This document shows positions 13,501 to 14,267 of a stretch of DNA of 14,267 nt, piece after piece. Under the pieces are notes generated by a model, which ran no database searches, was not told the origin of the DNA, and saw only the letters and a list, made by a program, of their open reading frames with translations. This DNA comes from DATKMG01 sp035541995 (GTDB lineage: Bacteria > Acidobacteriota > Terriglobia > Versatilivoradales > Versatilivoraceae). Numbering within the stretch: the first letter of the stretch is position 1; every line of letters begins with the position of its first letter. A program made the translations under genes and the position numbers. The stretch spans positions 1-14,267 of the forward strand of contig DATKMG010000837.1 in assembly GCA_035541995.1 (NCBI GenBank). The letters run 5' to 3'.

Positions 13501-14196
13501 ATGAAATTTGGAGTCATCATCTTTCCAGGAAGTAATTGTGAACACGACGTCTACCACATGGTTGGCAAGATTCTTAAGGAACCGGTCCAATTCATTTGGC
13601 ACCAATCGAGAGACCTGGGAGATTGTGATGCTATTGTTGTTCCAGGCGGGTTTGCCTATGGTGACTATCTGCGGACAGGGGCGATTGCGAAGTTTTCTCC
13701 GGTCATGGAATCTGTGCGGACGTTTGCAGACCGCGGCGGATTGGTGATTGGAATCTGTAACGGTTTTCAAATTCTTCTGGAAGCTGGTCTGCTGCCAGGG
13801 GCCATGCTGAAGAACAAAGGGCTCAAGTATATCTGCCAGTTTGTTCATATTCGGGTCGAAAACAATCAGACCCCCTTCACTTCGAACCAGAGTAAGGGAG
13901 AGGTGCTCTATATTCCTATCGGCCACATGGAAGGCAATTATTTCGCGGACGAACCAGTGCTTCGTCAGCTTGAGGACAACGGCCAGGTCGTCTTTCGCTA
14001 CTGCACAAGCGCTGGTGAAATCACGGAATCCTCCAATCCAAATGGTTCCCGGAACAACATTGCCGGCATATGTAACGCCCAACGAAATGTCTTGGGAATG
14101 ATGCCGCATCCGGAACGGGCCAGCGAAATTCTCCTTGGTAGTGATGATGGAATTCGAATTTTTGAGTCGATGGTTAGATCCTTTGTGTATTCTTAA
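13501..14196 (+). CDS. purQ: FGAM synthase glutaminase subunit PurQ
   Basis: PurQ is a class I glutamine amidotransferase that frees ammonia from glutamine for PurL in the fourth step of purine synthesis. The 231-residue product has the nucleophile Cys86 in GICNGFQ and the catalytic pair His203 and Glu205 in MPHPERA. The family opening FGVIIFPGSNCEHDV and PGGFAYGDYLRTGAIA (oxyanion/substrate region) are intact. The length is typical (about 220-235). The ATG follows AAGGCGG with short spacing. purL, its partner, is expected nearby, but the last 71 bases of the window contain no recognisable purL start. Confidence 0.96.
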   Translation: MKFGVIIFPGSNCEHDVYHMVGKILKEPVQFIWHQSRDLGDCDAIVVPGGFAYGDYLRTGAIAKFSPVMESVRTFADRGGLVIGICNGFQILLEAGLLPGAMLKNKGLKYICQFVHIRVENNQTPFTSNQSKGEVLYIPIGHMEGNYFADEPVLRQLEDNGQVVFRYCTSAGEITESSNPNGSRNNIAGICNAQRNVLGMMPHPERASEILLGSDDGIRIFESMVRSFVYS

Positions 14197-14267
14197 TCAG
14201 GTGAAGGCTCTAAAATGCCCCGGCCCGGAGCAAGGGAATTTGGCTAAGATCATTTGAATTTACTCCA
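14197..14267. other. Right edge, no gene recognised
   Basis: After the purQ stop there are 71 bases with no identifiable start of a neighbour and no hairpin plus T-tract. A short frame from the ATG at 14215 ends within about 11 codons and is not taken as a gene. Confidence 0.4.

Noticed and set aside
13423..14109. 228-codon open frame opposite purQ
   Set aside because: Shadow of purQ, which has all catalytic residues.
1..14267. Mobile elements, CRISPR arrays, tRNA or rRNA genes, toxin-antitoxin or defence genes
   Set aside because: Looked for on both strands. No transposase or integrase motifs, no spaced direct repeats, no cloverleaf and no defence-type domains were seen; only the small REPIN-like repeat remains as a possible mobile remnant.

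Overview
The window is a stretch of ordinary bacterial chromosome with moderate GC and dense, mostly housekeeping genes. Several features point to a Gram-negative, menaquinone-using bacterium: an outer-membrane beta-barrel of the alginate-export type, a TlpA-like periplasmic thioredoxin fold protein, a Tat-exported esterase, and a futalosine-pathway enzyme (MqnE). The combination of PurS/PurQ-type FGAM synthase, futalosine menaquinone synthesis and Tat-exported alpha/beta hydrolases suggests an uncultured Acidobacteriota-like lineage. That assignment is an inference; no rRNA or marker phylogeny is available here.

Layout. The left edge (1-410) holds the last 27 codons of a possible XRE-type HTH gene and then about 320 bp without a convincing gene, leading to a small zinc-ribbon protein (411-713) and a clear intrinsic terminator (779-817). 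From 894 to 2137, peptide deformylase (def, minus) and a glyoxalase-II-like metallo-beta-lactamase-fold hydrolase (plus) diverge from a compact spacer with a palindromic TATAATTATA. From 2142 to 9277 all genes lie on the minus strand: a TlpA-like protein with an unusual helical N-terminal part, mqnE, a secreted VOC/glyoxalase-like protein, an alginate-export-type porin, rlmN, and a Tat-exported alpha/beta hydrolase. From 9550 to the right end all genes are on the plus strand: an M16 zinc peptidase, a YycJ/WalJ-like MBL-fold protein, then purB, purS and purQ; purL would be the expected next partner but is not in the window.

How the genes fit together. The purB-purS-purQ block is a purine biosynthesis unit (PurS and PurQ are subunits of FGAM synthase with PurL; PurB acts twice in IMP/AMP synthesis). 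Def and RlmN serve translation. MqnE feeds menaquinone synthesis. The TlpA-like protein, VOC protein, porin and esterase are predicted to be exported, so the minus-strand block is rich in cell-envelope functions, but the gaps between them and the individual ribosome-binding sites do not demonstrate a single operon.

No phage, defence, CRISPR or transposase genes are visible. The most interesting non-coding item is an 86-bp nested inverted repeat at 4999-5084. It is made of two head-to-head copies of a GTGG-plus-hairpin unit with compensatory changes in the stems, the structural pattern of REP/REPIN elements. The most interesting proteins are the TlpA-like protein with a winged-helix-like N-terminal region and the exported VOC protein whose apparent metal ligands (Gln-Glu-His-Glu) match human-type glyoxalase I.
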